64,000 nucleotides of DNA from Aureimonas mangrovi (GTDB lineage: Bacteria > Pseudomonadota > Alphaproteobacteria > Rhizobiales > Rhizobiaceae). The notes beneath the pieces are model-generated. The model was not told where the DNA came from, did not search any database, and saw only the letters and a program-made list of their open reading frames with translations. This document shows, in pieces, positions 54,180 through 64,000 of the stretch; within the stretch, counting starts at the first letter, position 1, and each line of letters begins with the position of its first letter. Location: positions 1,741,001 to 1,805,000 of the forward strand of contig NZ_CP059692.1 of NCBI RefSeq assembly GCF_014058705.1, read 5' to 3'. A program made the position numbers and the translations under genes.

Positions 54180-54985
54180 TGGCCGAAACGATCATCCATC
54201 CGACCTCGATCGTCGAGGACGGGGCTGTCATCGGCGAGGGCTGCGAGATCGGCCCGTTCTGCCGTATCGGCCCGCAGGTGGTGCTGGGCGCGCGTTCCAA
54301 GCTGCGCTCGCATGTCGTGATCTTCGGCAACACCCGCATCGGGGAAGGGGCGAACATCTATCCCTTCGCCTCGCTCGGCCACGCCCCGCAGCACCTGAAG
54401 TATCGCGGCGAGAACACGCGGCTGGTGATCGGGAGGAACTGCCTGATCCGCGAGACGGTGACGATGAACCCGGGCACGATCCAGGGGCGCGAGGAGACGA
54501 CGGTCGGCGACGACTGTTCGTTCTTCACGGGAGCGCACGTCGCGCATGATTGCTTGATCGGCAACAACGTCACGATCATCAACAACGTCATGCTGGCCGG
54601 ACACTGCAGCGTCGGTGACTATGCGACGGTGGCGGGTGGCTCCGGCATCCACCAGTTCACGCGGATCGGCCACCACGCCTATATCGGCGGCCTCGCGGCC
54701 GTGGAAGGCGACGTTATTCCCTTCGGCATGGTGCTCGGCAACCGCGCCTATCTGTCCGGGCTCAACGTCATCGGCATGAAGCGCGCAGGTTTCAACCGAG
54801 AGGCCATCCGCAACGTGCGCAAGGCCTATCGGGTGCTCTTCTCGGAGGACCTGACGTTCAAGGAGAATATGGACGAGGTCGATGCCGAATACCCGGAGGA
54901 CCCGCTGGTGCAGGATCTTCTCGGCTTCATCCGTGCCGGCGGGGATCGCGCCCTATGTTTCCCGCGCAGCCAGCGCCCGGCCTGA
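54179..54985 (+). CDS. lpxA: UDP-N-acetylglucosamine O-acyltransferase
   Basis: A 268-residue LpxA, first step of lipid A synthesis. Hexapeptide repeats begin IHPTSIVEDGAVIGEGCEIG; catalytic His is in GAHVAHDCLIGNN. C-terminal helices bind ACP. It overlaps lpxI by 31 bases. Confidence 0.97.
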   Translation: MAETIIHPTSIVEDGAVIGEGCEIGPFCRIGPQVVLGARSKLRSHVVIFGNTRIGEGANIYPFASLGHAPQHLKYRGENTRLVIGRNCLIRETVTMNPGTIQGREETTVGDDCSFFTGAHVAHDCLIGNNVTIINNVMLAGHCSVGDYATVAGGSGIHQFTRIGHHAYIGGLAAVEGDVIPFGMVLGNRAYLSGLNVIGMKRAGFNREAIRNVRKAYRVLFSEDLTFKENMDEVDAEYPEDPLVQDLLGFIRAGGDRALCFPRSQRPA

Positions 54986-55866
54986 CCACGGGCCTCGCCC
55001 CGCTAGCCCCCACGCGCTCCGGCGAGCCGCTTGGCATTGTGGCTGGCGGCGGGCTTCTGCCGCTGCTCGTTGCGCGTGCCGCGACGAGGGCCGGATGGCG
55101 GCCCGTCGTCGTGGCCATTGCGGACGGGCGCCTGACGGACTGGACAGGCATCGACGCACAAGGCTTCGCATGGCGCCGGACCGGCGACATCTTCGCCCAT
55201 CTGGCGCAACGCAAGGTCGCCCATATCGTGATGTGTGGCACCGTCTCCGTGCGACCCGACTATCGCTCTCTCGTTCCAAGCTGGCGCACGCTAAGGCTTC
55301 TGCCCGAGATATTCGCGGTCGTGCGGGGCGGCGATGACAATCTCCTGCGGGCCGTGGCTGGCGCTCTCGACAGGCGGGGGCTGACCCTGCACGCGGTCCA
55401 CGAGATCGCGCCCGAACTGCTGATGCCTGACGGCATCCTGACACGCACAGCTCCATTGATCGACGACCAACGCGCGCTTGCGCGCGCCGCGGCCGCCTCG
55501 CAGGCGCTGGGTCGGCTCGACATCGGGCAGGCGGCCGTTGCCTCGGCGGAGCGCGTCGTCGCAGTGGAGGGCATCGAGGGCACCCGCGAGATGGTGCGCC
55601 GCGTCGCTGACCTTCGCGCACGCGGTCGCCTCGGGCGCTCGGAGCGCTGCGTCCTCTTCAAGGGCGTGAAGCCGCAGCAGGACAGGCGGCTGGACCTGCC
55701 CTCGATCGGCGTGCAGACGATCGAGGAGGCCGGCGACGCCGGCATCGTGGGTATTGGGCTCACGGCAGGGGCATCGCTTCTGCTCGATGCTGGCGCGCTC
55801 GTCGAGCGCGCGGACGCAGACGGCGTGTTCCTCGTGGGCCTGCCGGTGGAAGGAGAGAGCTCATGA
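54955..55866 (+). CDS. lpxI: UDP-2,3-diacylglucosamine diphosphatase LpxI
   Basis: A 303-residue LpxI (DUF1009), the alphaproteobacterial replacement for LpxH, which releases lipid X and UMP. LGIVAGGGLLPLLVA at the N-terminus, DDNLLRAVAGALDRRGL and the C-terminal CVLFKGVKPQQDRRLDLPSIG with Asp residues for metal are family features. It overlaps lpxA and, by ATGA, lpxB. Confidence 0.94.
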   Translation: MFPAQPAPGLTTGLAPLAPTRSGEPLGIVAGGGLLPLLVARAATRAGWRPVVVAIADGRLTDWTGIDAQGFAWRRTGDIFAHLAQRKVAHIVMCGTVSVRPDYRSLVPSWRTLRLLPEIFAVVRGGDDNLLRAVAGALDRRGLTLHAVHEIAPELLMPDGILTRTAPLIDDQRALARAAAASQALGRLDIGQAAVASAERVVAVEGIEGTREMVRRVADLRARGRLGRSERCVLFKGVKPQQDRRLDLPSIGVQTIEEAGDAGIVGIGLTAGASLLLDAGALVERADADGVFLVGLPVEGESS

Positions 55867-57023
55867 AGATCGCCTTCGTCCTCGGCGAGGAATCGGCCGA
55901 CCGGATCGCGGCCGACCTCGCGCGCTCGCTGCGTTTGAAGGTGCCGCATGTCGAATTCGTCGGGCTCGGCGGCGCGCATATGCGAGAGGAGGGGCTGGAG
56001 AGTCTCTTCGACATCGAGGAACTGTCGATCATCGGCATCGGCGGTATCGTGCGCCGGTTGCCGCAACTTCTCGGCCGCCTCAAGCAGACGAGCGAGGCGG
56101 TGCTGGCAGCCGAGCCGGACGCGGTGGTCACCATCGACAGCTTCACCTTCACCAATCGGGTGGCGACGCGCCTGAAGGCCGCGCGGCCCGAACTGCCGAT
56201 CCTGAACATCGTGCCGCCGGCGGTCTGGGCCTATCGCCCTTCGCGCCTCGTCGCGCTGACCAAGGCGGTGGACCACGCGATCTGCCTGTTTCCGTTCGAG
56301 CCCACCGTCCTGAGCTCGCTGGGTGGACCACCCGCGACCTATGTCGGCCATCCCTTGATGGCCCAGCCCGATCTCGGCGCGATCGTGCGGCGGATCGAGC
56401 GCGAAGGAGCAGCTCGACCTTCCGCGCCGCCGCGCCTCCTGATCCTGCCCGGATCGCGACGCGGAGAGGTGGACCGGCTGATGGATGATTTCGGGCGAAC
56501 CTTCGCTTTTCTCAAAGGCCGGATGCCGGAGCTGACGGGTGTCATTCCCGCGATCCCCCGCGTGCGCGATGCCATTGAGTGCAAGCTCCAGGGCTGGGAG
56601 CATCGCCCGGATGTCGTGCACGGCGAGGCTGCGAAGTGGGAAGCCTTCGGATCGGCGAGCGCAGCGCTGGCCGCGTCCGGCACCGTCGCGCTCGAGCTCG
56701 CGCTGGCGGGCGTCCCGACAGTGATCGCCTACCGCCTCGATCCGATCGCCTATCAGCTGCGCCACATCATCACAGGGTGGACGGCCGTCCTGCCGAACAT
56801 GATCGTTGACCATCCGCTGATCGCGGAGCATTTCCACGAATTCGTCCGTGCCGATCTTCTCGGGCGTCGCCTCGAACGCCTCCTGACGGATACGCCCGAG
56901 CGTACGGCACAGATCGAGGGCTTCGCAGAGGTTCGCCGGCGCATGACAGTGGACCGTCCGCCCGGCGAAGCGAGCGCCGACATCCTGCTTTCGCTGATCG
57001 CGGACAAGAAAAAAGGGCGCTGA
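55863..57023 (+). CDS. lpxB: Lipid-A-disaccharide synthase
   Basis: A 386-residue GT19 glycosyltransferase joining UDP-diacylglucosamine and lipid X. Recognisable parts are FVLGEESADRIAADL, FVGLGGAHMREEGL, LNIVPPAVWAYRPSR, LLILPGSRRGEVDRL and SGTVALELALAGVPTVIAYRL. The usual Gly of GExSGD is Glu-Ser-Ala-Asp here. Its stop lies inside the terminator hairpin. Confidence 0.95.
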   Translation: MKIAFVLGEESADRIAADLARSLRLKVPHVEFVGLGGAHMREEGLESLFDIEELSIIGIGGIVRRLPQLLGRLKQTSEAVLAAEPDAVVTIDSFTFTNRVATRLKAARPELPILNIVPPAVWAYRPSRLVALTKAVDHAICLFPFEPTVLSSLGGPPATYVGHPLMAQPDLGAIVRRIEREGAARPSAPPRLLILPGSRRGEVDRLMDDFGRTFAFLKGRMPELTGVIPAIPRVRDAIECKLQGWEHRPDVVHGEAAKWEAFGSASAALAASGTVALELALAGVPTVIAYRLDPIAYQLRHIITGWTAVLPNMIVDHPLIAEHFHEFVRADLLGRRLERLLTDTPERTAQIEGFAEVRRRMTVDRPPGEASADILLSLIADKKKGR

Positions 57024-57040
57024 GGCGCCCTTTTTTCTTG
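57005..57040. terminator. Bidirectional terminator between lpxB and gltA
   Basis: CAAGAAAAAAGGGCGC and its exact complement form a 16-base-pair stem with a TGAG loop that contains the lpxB stop codon. A and T tracts make it work for both convergent operons. Confidence 0.92.
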
Positions 57041-57061
57041 TTCGACGGAACGCCGCTGGTT

Positions 57062-58351
57062 TCAGCCGCGCGAGCCCATGTCGATGTAGTCGCGGCGCTC
57101 GGCGCCCGTGTAGAGCTGGCGCGGACGACCGATGCGCTGCTGCGGGTCCTCGATCATCTCCTTCCACTGCGCGATCCAGCCGACGGTGCGTGCGACGGCG
57201 AAGAGCACGGTGAACATCGTGACCGGGAAGCCGAGCGCGCGCAGGGTGATGCCGGAATAGAAATCGACGTTCGGATAAAGCTTCTTTTCGACGAAATAGT
57301 CGTCGTGAAGCGCGATGCGCTCCAGCTCCATCGCCACCTCGAGCGTCGGATCGTCCTTGATGCCGAGCTCGTTGAGGACCTCGTGACAGGTCTCCTGCAT
57401 GATCTTGGCGCGCGGATCGTAGTTTTTGTAGACGCGGTGCCCGAAGCCCATGAGGCGGAACGGGTCGTTCTTGTCCTTGGCCTTGGCGATGTATTCGGGA
57501 ATGCGATCGGCGGTGCCGATCTCCGAAAGCATGTTCAGTGCCGCTTCGTTCGCGCCGCCGTGAGCCGGGCCCCACAGGCAGGCGACGCCCGCCGCGATGC
57601 AGGCGAAGGGGTTGGCGCCCGACGATCCGGCCAGACGCACGGTCGAGGTCGAGGCGTTCTGTTCATGATCGGCGTGAAGGATGAAGATGCGCTCCATCGC
57701 CTTCGCCAGAACCGGGTTCGCCGTGTAGGGCTCGCACGGGACGGCGAAGCACATGTGCAGGAAGTTTTCGGCGTAGGATAGGTCGTTGCGCGGATAAACG
57801 AAGGGCTGGCCGATGTGGTATTTGTAGGCCATCGCGGCCAAGGTCGGCATCTTCGCGATCATGCGGATCGAGGCGACCATGCGCTGGTGCGGATCCGAGA
57901 TGTCGGTCGAGTCGTGATAGAAGGCCGAGAGCGCGCCCACCGAGCCGACCATCACCGCCATCGGGTGCGCGTCGCGGCGGAAGCCCGAATAGAAGCGGCT
58001 CATCTGCTCATGTACCATCGTGTGGCGCGTCACGCGGTAGACGAAGTCTTCCTTCTCCTGGGTCGTCGGCAGTTCGCCGTAGAGAAGGAGGTAGCAGGTT
58101 TCGAGGAAGTCGCCCTTCTCGGCGAGCTGCTCGATCGGATAGCCCCGGTGGAGGAGGACGCCTTCGTCGCCGTCGATGTAGGTGATCTTGGATTCGCAGG
58201 ACGCCGTCGAGGTGAAACCGGGATCGTAGGTGAAGAGCCCGGTGTCCTTGTAGAGCGAGGCGATGTCCACGACGTCCGGCCCGATCGTTCCGTGTCGCAG
58301 GCCGAATTCGGCCTGTTTGCCATCGAGCGCCAGCTTCGCCGTTTCACTCAT
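57062..58351 (-). CDS. gltA: Citrate synthase
   Basis: A 429-residue type II (hexameric) citrate synthase, entry step of the TCA cycle. Active-site parts are [44 protein letters not shown] and [14 protein letters not shown]. The ATG at 58351 has AAGGAAGGGA upstream. gltX lies 140 bases upstream on the same strand with two inverted repeats between. Confidence 0.97.
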   Translation of the reverse strand: MSETAKLALDGKQAEFGLRHGTIGPDVVDIASLYKDTGLFTYDPGFTSTASCESKITYIDGDEGVLLHRGYPIEQLAEKGDFLETCYLLLYGELPTTQEKEDFVYRVTRHTMVHEQMSRFYSGFRRDAHPMAVMVGSVGALSAFYHDSTDISDPHQRMVASIRMIAKMPTLAAMAYKYHIGQPFVYPRNDLSYAENFLHMCFAVPCEPYTANPVLAKAMERIFILHADHEQNASTSTVRLAGSSGANPFACIAAGVACLWGPAHGGANEAALNMLSEIGTADRIPEYIAKAKDKNDPFRLMGFGHRVYKNYDPRAKIMQETCHEVLNELGIKDDPTLEVAMELERIALHDDYFVEKKLYPNVDFYSGITLRALGFPVTMFTVLFAVARTVGWIAQWKEMIEDPQQRIGRPRQLYTGAERRDYIDMGSRG

Positions 58352-58418
58352 GCCGTATCCCTTCCTTCCGTCCCGCGGACGGCTCACGCCGCTGCGGTGC
58401 AACTATGGAAATTGGTCA

Positions 58419-58484
58419 CCTGCCTATACCCAAGGCAGGAGTCGAACAAGTTTTTGCCACCTTACGTTTTGCGGCGCAACGTAA
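58419..58484 (-). promoter_or_regulatory. Two inverted repeats upstream of gltA
   Basis: CCTGCCT-N7-AGGCAGG at 58419-58439 covers a TATAGG -10-like box, with TTGTTC 15 bases upstream (58444-58449). A second, TTACGTT-N9-AACGTAA, is at 58462-58484 just after the gltX stop. One may be an operator and the other a leader or gltX 3-prime hairpin; neither has a T run. Confidence 0.45.
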
Positions 58485-58490
58485 AGCGCG

Positions 58491-59912
58491 TCACCCGGCC
58501 TGATCGCCGAGCCTCGCGAGGGATTCCTCTCGCCCCAGAACCGAGAGCACGTCGAAGACACCTGGCGAAGTCGTCCGTCCGGTCAACGCGGCACGCAGGG
58601 GCTGCGCCGCCTTGCCGAGCTTGAGGCCATTGGCCTCGGCGTATTCCCGCACCACGGCCTCGAGCGCTTCGGGTGTCCATTCGGCGAGCGAGGAAAGGCC
58701 GGGTAGGAGGCCCGCGATGACGACCCGTCCCCCATCGGCGAGGATCGCCTCGGCCCTCTCCTCGAAAGGAAGCGGTCGGTCAGCGAAGAGATATGCAGAA
58801 CTTTCAGCCAGTTCGACCAGTGTCTTCGCACGCTCCTTCAGGCCCGGCATCGCGGCGGTAAGCTGCCGGCGCACGGTTGCATCGTCGCGACGCTTCAGAA
58901 TTTCGCCGTTCGGCAGATGATCACGCTCGCGCATGAGTGCTTCGACGAGCTCCTCGTCGGACGAGGCGCGCATCCAGTGACCGTTGACGGCCTCCAGCTT
59001 GGCGAAATCGAAGCGCGAGGCGCCCTTGTTCACATCATCGACGTCGAACCAGCCGATCATCTGTTCGATCGACATGATCTCGTCGTCGCCGTGGCTCCAG
59101 CCCAGACGGGCGAGGTAGTTCAAAAGCCCCTTGGGCAGATAGCCCATCGCGCGATAGGCCTCGACGCCGAGCGCGCCGTGCCGCTTGGAGAGCTTGGCTC
59201 CGTCCGCGCCATGGATCAGCGGGATATGCGCCATCTCGGGTACATCCCAGCCCATCGCCTTGTAGATCAGCGTCTGGCGGGCCGCATTGGTCAGGTGGTC
59301 GTCGCCGCGGATGATGTGCGTGACCCCCATGTCGTGATCGTCGACGACCACGGCATGCATGTAGGTGGGCGTGCCGTCCGAACGCAGAAGCACGAGGTCG
59401 TCGAGGTCCTTGTTCGGGAAGCGCACTTCGCCCTGCACGCGGTCGCGCACGATCGTCTCGCCGTCGAGCGGTGCCCTCAGACGGACGACCGGCTTGACGC
59501 CCGAAGGCGCCTCGGCGGGATCGCGATCGCGCCAGCGCCCGTCGTAGCGAGGGGGGCGCTTCTCGGCTTTCGCCTTCTCGCGCATCTCTTCGAGTTCGGC
59601 CTGGCTTGCGTAGCAATAGTAGGCGTTGCCGCGCGCCACCATCTCCTCGGCGACCGCCCGGTGGCGCGCGGCCCGCTCGAACTGCGAGACGGGCGGTCCG
59701 TCCGCGGTGAGACCCAGCCAGTCGAGGCCCTCGATGATCGCCGTCACCGCCGCTTCGGTCGAGCGCTCGCGGTCTGTATCCTCGATGCGAAGGAGCATCT
59801 TGCCGCCGGTGTGGCGCGCGTAGAGCCAGTTGAAGAGCGCCGTGCGCGCCCCGCCGATATGCAGGAAGCCGGTGGGCGAGGGGGCGAAACGGGTGACGAC
59901 GCGGTCGGTCAT
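58491..59912 (-). CDS. gltX: Glutamyl-tRNA synthetase
   Basis: A 473-residue class I synthetase. [20 protein letters not shown] carries the HIGH-type motif, and [13 protein letters not shown] the KMSKS-type. ATG at 59912 chosen; upstream codons are not conserved. Many alphaproteobacteria have two gltX copies, one of which may charge tRNA-Gln for later amidation; which type this is cannot be told from one copy. Confidence 0.96.
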   Translation of the reverse strand: MTDRVVTRFAPSPTGFLHIGGARTALFNWLYARHTGGKMLLRIEDTDRERSTEAAVTAIIEGLDWLGLTADGPPVSQFERAARHRAVAEEMVARGNAYYCYASQAELEEMREKAKAEKRPPRYDGRWRDRDPAEAPSGVKPVVRLRAPLDGETIVRDRVQGEVRFPNKDLDDLVLLRSDGTPTYMHAVVVDDHDMGVTHIIRGDDHLTNAARQTLIYKAMGWDVPEMAHIPLIHGADGAKLSKRHGALGVEAYRAMGYLPKGLLNYLARLGWSHGDDEIMSIEQMIGWFDVDDVNKGASRFDFAKLEAVNGHWMRASSDEELVEALMRERDHLPNGEILKRRDDATVRRQLTAAMPGLKERAKTLVELAESSAYLFADRPLPFEERAEAILADGGRVVIAGLLPGLSSLAEWTPEALEAVVREYAEANGLKLGKAAQPLRAALTGRTTSPGVFDVLSVLGREESLARLGDQAG

Positions 59913-60066
59913 TGCGGCTCCAGAAGCGGAAGGGTTCGGCGCGCCCGCGCGCCCTTGTGCGCTTCGCCCGCACGGCGGACCACGGCGCTTTTCGCTCGGC
60001 TTTTGCCCCAACCCGTGTAGCATGTGAAGGGGGAGCCGGGACGCCGGCGTCGACGAGGGGACGGCA

Positions 60067-62382
60067 ATGGGCGTTGGGGACGCCGCCTCGACATGGACCG
60101 GCGCCCGCGGACAGCCGTGGGATCAGGATCGCTATCGCCTTCGAGCTTGGTTCGCCGTCCAGATCGCCGTCGAAGCGGAGCGGCGCACCGCCTTCTTCCT
60201 CGTTCCGCTCGGCCTGATTCTGGGAATCGCGCTTTTCTACGGTGCCGATATGCGACCGGGTTGGGCCGTCGTACTGGTTGGCATTCCGCTCGCGCTCGCC
60301 GTGGTGCTGACACCGCGCATGCCATCCGGCCTTCGCGCCCTGGCCCTGCTTCTCGCTTGCGGCCTCGGAGGCGCCGGCCTTGCTGAATGGGAGGTCGGGC
60401 GCGCGCAGACCACGATCTTTTCGGGCGAGGCGACGGTGCGCCTGGAAGGGCGTGTCGTCTGGCGTGAGGCGGACGAACGAGGTCGCTACCGCTACGTCCT
60501 CGACGTCCTTTCCACCGAGCGCCCGGTCCTGTCGCGCCCGCCCGAGCGTGTGCGCATCGTGGTCTCCAGCCGACATGAGCCGATACCGGTGGGCGGCATC
60601 TATGAGGGGCTCGTGCGCCTGCGCCCGCCGCCGGGGCCGGCGATACCCGGTGCGCACGACTTCGTCTTCACGCCCTTTTTCTCAGGGCTCGGCGCCTACG
60701 GTTTCTCGCTCGGCGCGCCGGAGGCTGCGGCCCGGCCCGCCTCGCTCGACCTCGCACAGCGGATCGCAGCGCTGCGCGTCGAGGTGACCGAGCGCATCCG
60801 CACGGCGATCGGCGGGCCGGAAGGGGCGGTCGCGGCAGCACTGGTTACGGGGGCGCGCACCGCGATCCCGGACGAAATCAACGAATGGCTCCGCATCACG
60901 GGGCTTGCGCATGTCCTGTCTATCTCCGGCTTCCACATGGCGCTGGTGGCGGGTTTCGCGATGCTGTCCATCAGGGCGGTTATCGCAGCCTGGCCGGCTA
61001 TGGCGCTTCGCGTGCCCGGCAAGAAAATCGCAGCGGCCGCCGCCTTCCTCGTCGCGACGGGGTATCTCATGATCGCGGGCGAGAACGTCGCGACGCTGCG
61101 CTCCTACATCATGCTCGCCATCATGCTGGGCGCCGTGATGCTCGACAGGCCGGCGCTGACGCTCCGAAACGTCGCCATCGCCGGCATCATCGTCATGGCG
61201 CTCAACCCGCACCAGGTGGTCACGGCGAGCTTCCAGATGTCCTTCGCGGCGACGGCCGCGCTCGTCGGCGCGTATGGCGCCATCACACGCTGGTGGAGCG
61301 CGCGCCGGGCTGGTGACAAACGCCCGCGCCGCGATCGCGGGCTTCTTGCCGGCATCCTCCTCGCCATCGGCGGGTTGGCCCTGACGGCCATCATCGCTGG
61401 CGCGGCGACGGCCATTTACGGCGCCTACCACTTTCAGCGGGCGGCAACCCTCGGCAGCCTGATCGCCAACGTGGCTGTGATGCCGCTCTTCTCGTTCTGG
61501 ATCATGCCGCTTGCGCTCGTTTCGGTGTTGGTCATGCCCTTCGGGCTTGACGGACCGCTACTCAGGCTCATGGGATACGGCCTGACGGCCGTGTTCGAGA
61601 TGGCGCGGTGGCTGGCCGAACGCTTTCCGGACCATGCAACCGGGATCATCTCGCCGCTCGCGCTGGTCATCCTTACAGCTGCGCTGCTGGCAGCCTGCTT
61701 TCTCGCGAGCCGTCTGAGATGGGTCTGCGTGCCGCTCGCGGTTGCTGGACTCTGGCTGGCGAGCAGCAAAGCGCCGCCGCCGGAACTCCTTGTCTTCGAG
61801 GATGGAAAGCAGGTCGCTCTGATCGATTCGGAAGGGCGGTTGCACCATTTGCGCGAGCGCCCGAACCGCTTCGTTGCCGACCAGTGGGAAAGGGCGTTCC
61901 CGCAAGAGCGGTTCGCGGTATTGTCGGGCGACACCGCTGCGCCGAGCGCCCGACCCGATCCTCTCTTCCAGCCCTTCGCATGTGGAGAGGACGGCGTGTG
62001 CCGGGCCGTCACACACTCAGGCCTCTCGATCGGCTGGACGGAAGACTACGAGAAGACCGGGCTTCTCTGTGACACGACAGACATCGCCATCGTCGCGCGC
62101 GCGATCAGGCTCTCACAATGCCGATCCGGCGCGCATCTGGTGACGCTGCGGACTCTGCGCGCCAGCGGCTCGCTTGCCTTCGATGGCCGCCTGCCGAGCG
62201 ATGGCGCACTTCGGATTCGTCGCGCGGTTCCGGACGAGCCGCACGAGTGGAACCTCCACCGTCTTGCATCATGGCCGGAATACTGGCGCAACCCGAATGC
62301 CGGCAATGTCGACGCCAGCGATGTCGATGCTGGTGATAGGGGCGATGTCGCCAACGCGACCACGCCAGCCGTGGCCGAATAG
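60067..62382 (+). CDS. comEC: ComEC/Rec2 family membrane protein
   Basis: A 771-residue DNA-uptake channel-like protein. After two or three N-terminal helices and a DUF4131/OB-like domain (about 120-230) comes the competence domain with [32 protein letters not shown] and [20 protein letters not shown]. The C-terminal soluble part (from about 580) has no HxHxDH metallo-beta-lactamase motif, so no nuclease site is visible. The last 25 residues are Asp/Ala/Asn-rich. GAGGGGACGGCA precedes the ATG; divergent from gltX and convergent with lexA. Confidence 0.88.
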   Translation: MGVGDAASTWTGARGQPWDQDRYRLRAWFAVQIAVEAERRTAFFLVPLGLILGIALFYGADMRPGWAVVLVGIPLALAVVLTPRMPSGLRALALLLACGLGGAGLAEWEVGRAQTTIFSGEATVRLEGRVVWREADERGRYRYVLDVLSTERPVLSRPPERVRIVVSSRHEPIPVGGIYEGLVRLRPPPGPAIPGAHDFVFTPFFSGLGAYGFSLGAPEAAARPASLDLAQRIAALRVEVTERIRTAIGGPEGAVAAALVTGARTAIPDEINEWLRITGLAHVLSISGFHMALVAGFAMLSIRAVIAAWPAMALRVPGKKIAAAAAFLVATGYLMIAGENVATLRSYIMLAIMLGAVMLDRPALTLRNVAIAGIIVMALNPHQVVTASFQMSFAATAALVGAYGAITRWWSARRAGDKRPRRDRGLLAGILLAIGGLALTAIIAGAATAIYGAYHFQRAATLGSLIANVAVMPLFSFWIMPLALVSVLVMPFGLDGPLLRLMGYGLTAVFEMARWLAERFPDHATGIISPLALVILTAALLAACFLASRLRWVCVPLAVAGLWLASSKAPPPELLVFEDGKQVALIDSEGRLHHLRERPNRFVADQWERAFPQERFAVLSGDTAAPSARPDPLFQPFACGEDGVCRAVTHSGLSIGWTEDYEKTGLLCDTTDIAIVARAIRLSQCRSGAHLVTLRTLRASGSLAFDGRLPSDGALRIRRAVPDEPHEWNLHRLASWPEYWRNPNAGNVDASDVDAGDRGDVANATTPAVAE

Positions 62383-62384
62383 CT

Positions 62385-62403
62385 TGGCAGGCGAGAACTG
62401 CCA
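62385..62403. terminator. Weak hairpin between comEC and lexA
   Basis: TGGCAG and CTGCCA form a 6-base-pair stem with a 7-base loop in the 35-base convergent gap. No T run follows, so termination would be weak. Confidence 0.3.
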
Positions 62404-62417
62404 GGCAGCGCCCCGGC

Positions 62418-63134
62418 TCAGTAACGGCGGATCAATCCGACGAGGCGGCCCTGCACCTTCACCTGATCGGCGCCGAAGATACGCGTTTCATAGGCCGGGT
62501 TCGCGGCCTCCAGCGCGATGCGATCGCCTTTGCGACGGAAGCGCTTGAGCGTCGCCTCTTCGTCGTCCACGAGGGCGACGACGATGTCACCGGGGCTTGC
62601 TGTATCCGCGCGGCGGATGACCACCGTATCTCCGTCCAGAATGCCGGCCTCGATCATCGAATCGCCCGCGACGTCGAGTGCGTAATGTTCGCCCTGGCCG
62701 ATCATGTCGGGCGGCAGCGCAACGCTGCGTGTGTTGTGCTGGATCGCCGAGATCGGAACGCCGGCAGCGATGCGCCCCATCACCGGGATACTGACGATGT
62801 CGTTCGCGGCCTCCGCGATCCGGGTCGGTCGGGCCTCCTCGACGGCCGGAGCCCGAGAGCCACCGACGATGCTGGGTCGGAAGCCAGCCTGCGGACGTGG
62901 TGGAGCCTTGGCTGCCGCGCCCTCCGGCAACCGTAGAATTTCCAATGCGCGGGCCCGGTTCGGAAGACGGCGAATGAAGCCTCGTTCCTCCAGAGCCGTG
63001 ATAAGCCGGTGAATGCCGCTCTTCGACTTCAATTCGAGAGCGTCCTTCATTTCGTCGAAGGACGGCGGAACGCCGGCCGCCTGCAGCCGATCGTTGATGA
63101 AGATCAAGAGATCGTGCTGCTTGCGCGTCAGCAT
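62418..63134 (-). CDS. lexA: SOS repressor LexA
   Basis: A 238-residue LexA. The winged helix includes [25 protein letters not shown]; the self-cleavage bond is Ala124-Gly125 in GRIAAGVPI; Ser159 (AGDSMI) and Lys197 (ATLKRF) form the catalytic dyad. RecA-stimulated cleavage derepresses DNA-damage genes. An SOS box lies 48-62 bases upstream, so it is autoregulated. Confidence 0.97.
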   Translation of the reverse strand: MLTRKQHDLLIFINDRLQAAGVPPSFDEMKDALELKSKSGIHRLITALEERGFIRRLPNRARALEILRLPEGAAAKAPPRPQAGFRPSIVGGSRAPAVEEARPTRIAEAANDIVSIPVMGRIAAGVPISAIQHNTRSVALPPDMIGQGEHYALDVAGDSMIEAGILDGDTVVIRRADTASPGDIVVALVDDEEATLKRFRRKGDRIALEAANPAYETRIFGADQVKVQGRLVGLIRRY

Positions 63135-63181
63135 ACGTGCGCCCCGGACGAATCAAAAACAAAACCTGAACAAAGCTATCT

Positions 63182-63196
63182 GTTCTGTTTGTGTTC
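63182..63196 (-). promoter_or_regulatory. LexA-binding SOS box upstream of lexA
   Basis: GTTC-TGTTTGT-GTTC (plus-strand reading) exactly fits the alphaproteobacterial GTTC-N7-GTTC operator. It lies between the moeA stop and the lexA start. Confidence 0.88.
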
Positions 63197-63204
63197 CGCA
63201 AGCG

Positions 63205-64000
63205 TCAGTCGAGTGGAAGATAGCTGCATTCGTCTCCCGCGCGCGCTGCCTGCGCGTTCGCTGGGCGCAGCAGGAGCGCCGTGGCGCCGGCGTAGACGGA
63301 GAGGAGCGAGGAGTCCTGCCGGGGGAGCGGACGGATCGTCGGCCTCTCGCCGTCGCCGCTTTCGATCCTCGCACGCATGAACTCGGCGCGATGGTCGTTG
63401 GCCGGCAGGTCGGTGGCGAGGATGCCTTTGCGAAAGCCTGGAGCGTCGTCCAGGCCGGCGAGGCGGCGCAGGAGCGGGCGCAGGAACAGCGTCGCCGTCA
63501 CCATGCTCGATGCCGGGTTGCCCGGCAGCCCGAGGACCCACATCGGCCCGCGGCGCCCGGCCATCAATGGCTTTCCGGGCCGCATCGCGACCTTCCAGAA
63601 GTCGAGGGAAACGCCGGATGCTTCCAGCGCGCGCGCGACGAGATCGTGGTCCCCGACCGAGGCCCCGCCGATCGTCACGAGGATGTCTGCGTCTTGCCGG
63701 ACGGCCTCGTCGATGCGCGCCGTCAAAGCGTCCATCCTATCCGGCGCGATGCCGAGATCGATCACCTCGGCGCCGTTCGCCTCCGCGAGCGCCATGATGC
63801 CGTAGGTGTTGGAGGCGACGATCTGCGCGGGGCCGACAGGCTCACCGGGCGGGACGAGTTCGTCGCCCGTCGCCAGAACCGCCACGCGCGGTCTGCGAAG
63901 GACCGTCAGGCTCGGATGCCCGCCGCTGGCTGCGAGCGCGAGGGTGCCGGCACCGAGCCGCGTTCCGGCCTCGACCAGCGTTCCGCCTTCGCGGAAGTCG
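63205..64000 (-). CDS. moeA: Molybdopterin molybdenumtransferase MoeA, C-terminal part (partial)
   Basis: The frame is open to the window edge; about 264 C-terminal residues are present, beginning FREGGTLVEAGTRLGAGTLA. VAVLATGDELVPPGE, SNTYGIMALAEANGAEV, ILVTIGGASVGDHDLV and GLPGNPASSMV are MoeA motifs for molybdate insertion into molybdopterin. The cofactor would serve enzymes such as the exported molybdoprotein at 20 kb. Its start lies beyond 64000. Confidence 0.95.
   Translation of the reverse strand, partial: DFREGGTLVEAGTRLGAGTLALAASGGHPSLTVLRRPRVAVLATGDELVPPGEPVGPAQIVASNTYGIMALAEANGAEVIDLGIAPDRMDALTARIDEAVRQDADILVTIGGASVGDHDLVARALEASGVSLDFWKVAMRPGKPLMAGRRGPMWVLGLPGNPASSMVTATLFLRPLLRRLAGLDDAPGFRKGILATDLPANDHRAEFMRARIESGDGERPTIRPLPRQDSSLLSVYAGATALLLRPANAQAARAGDECSYLPLD

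Noticed and set aside
1-64000. Phage, IS, integron, CRISPR or defence system
   Set aside because: No transposase, integrase, cas or restriction gene, no repeat array and no obvious composition shift were seen; the tRNA-Leu at 23.15 kb is not followed by an integrase or a repeated tRNA end.

Overview
The window is high-GC DNA, densely coded on both strands, and nearly all of it is ordinary bacterial chromosome. The gene content points to an alphaproteobacterium, most likely in the Hyphomicrobiales (Rhizobiales). Evidence: DUF1849 (EipB-like), DUF1489, DUF2842 and DUF599 genes; a clpS-clpA pair; LpxI in the lipid A block; a phasin; and a LexA box of the GTTC-N7-GTTC type upstream of lexA. I cannot name a genus. 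I see no prophage, IS element, integron or CRISPR array.

Layout. 1-4.6 kb: the end of thrS, a BadF-type sugar kinase, and a small exopolysaccharide group (initiating sugar-phosphate transferase, Wza-like export lipoprotein, and a Wzz-like protein carrying a degenerate kinase-like domain). 4.6-11.7 kb: DUF2842, heme A synthase, a corA-speB-argC group, the rplM-rpsI operon and a SOUL protein. 11.7-20.1 kb: a possible small RNA or attenuator, PPK2, then a TRAP transporter (dctP-dctQ-dctM) with a MarR-type regulator, transcribed divergently from a fused 5-oxoprolinase/hydantoinase gene. 20-32.8 kb: a Tat-exported molybdopterin protein with its membrane cytochrome b, DUF188, lipB, tRNA-Leu(GAG), mgtE, a MerR regulator and several envelope or conserved unknown genes, ending at a D,D-carboxypeptidase. 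33-36.5 kb: phasin, clpS and clpA. 36.6-43.7 kb: azlCD, a coupled three-gene phospholipid cluster, a ridA-GDPD-GNAT-HIT operon and an eipB-like gene.

43.8-57 kb is the classical translation/envelope superoperon rpsB-tsf-pyrH-frr-uppS-cdsA-rseP-bamA-lpxD-fabZ-lpxA-lpxI-lpxB. The dxr gene often found between cdsA and rseP is absent here. 57-64 kb: gltA and gltX, comEC, lexA with its SOS box, and the 3-prime part of moeA.

How the genes work together. The largest functional block builds the outer membrane: lipid carrier and phospholipid precursors (uppS, cdsA), lipid A (lpxD-A-I-B plus fabZ), protein insertion (bamA) and site-2 proteolysis (rseP). The second cdsA/plsC/PgsA-like set at 37.7-39.9 kb is a separate, translationally coupled lipid module with unusual active-site residues. 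The best candidates for new biology are that module, the Wzz/pseudo-kinase protein, the TRAP-oxoprolinase locus with palindromes in its divergent promoter, the VWA/membrane J-protein pair, and the orphan hairpin-terminator element before ppk2. All functional calls come from reading motifs and context; no database search was possible.
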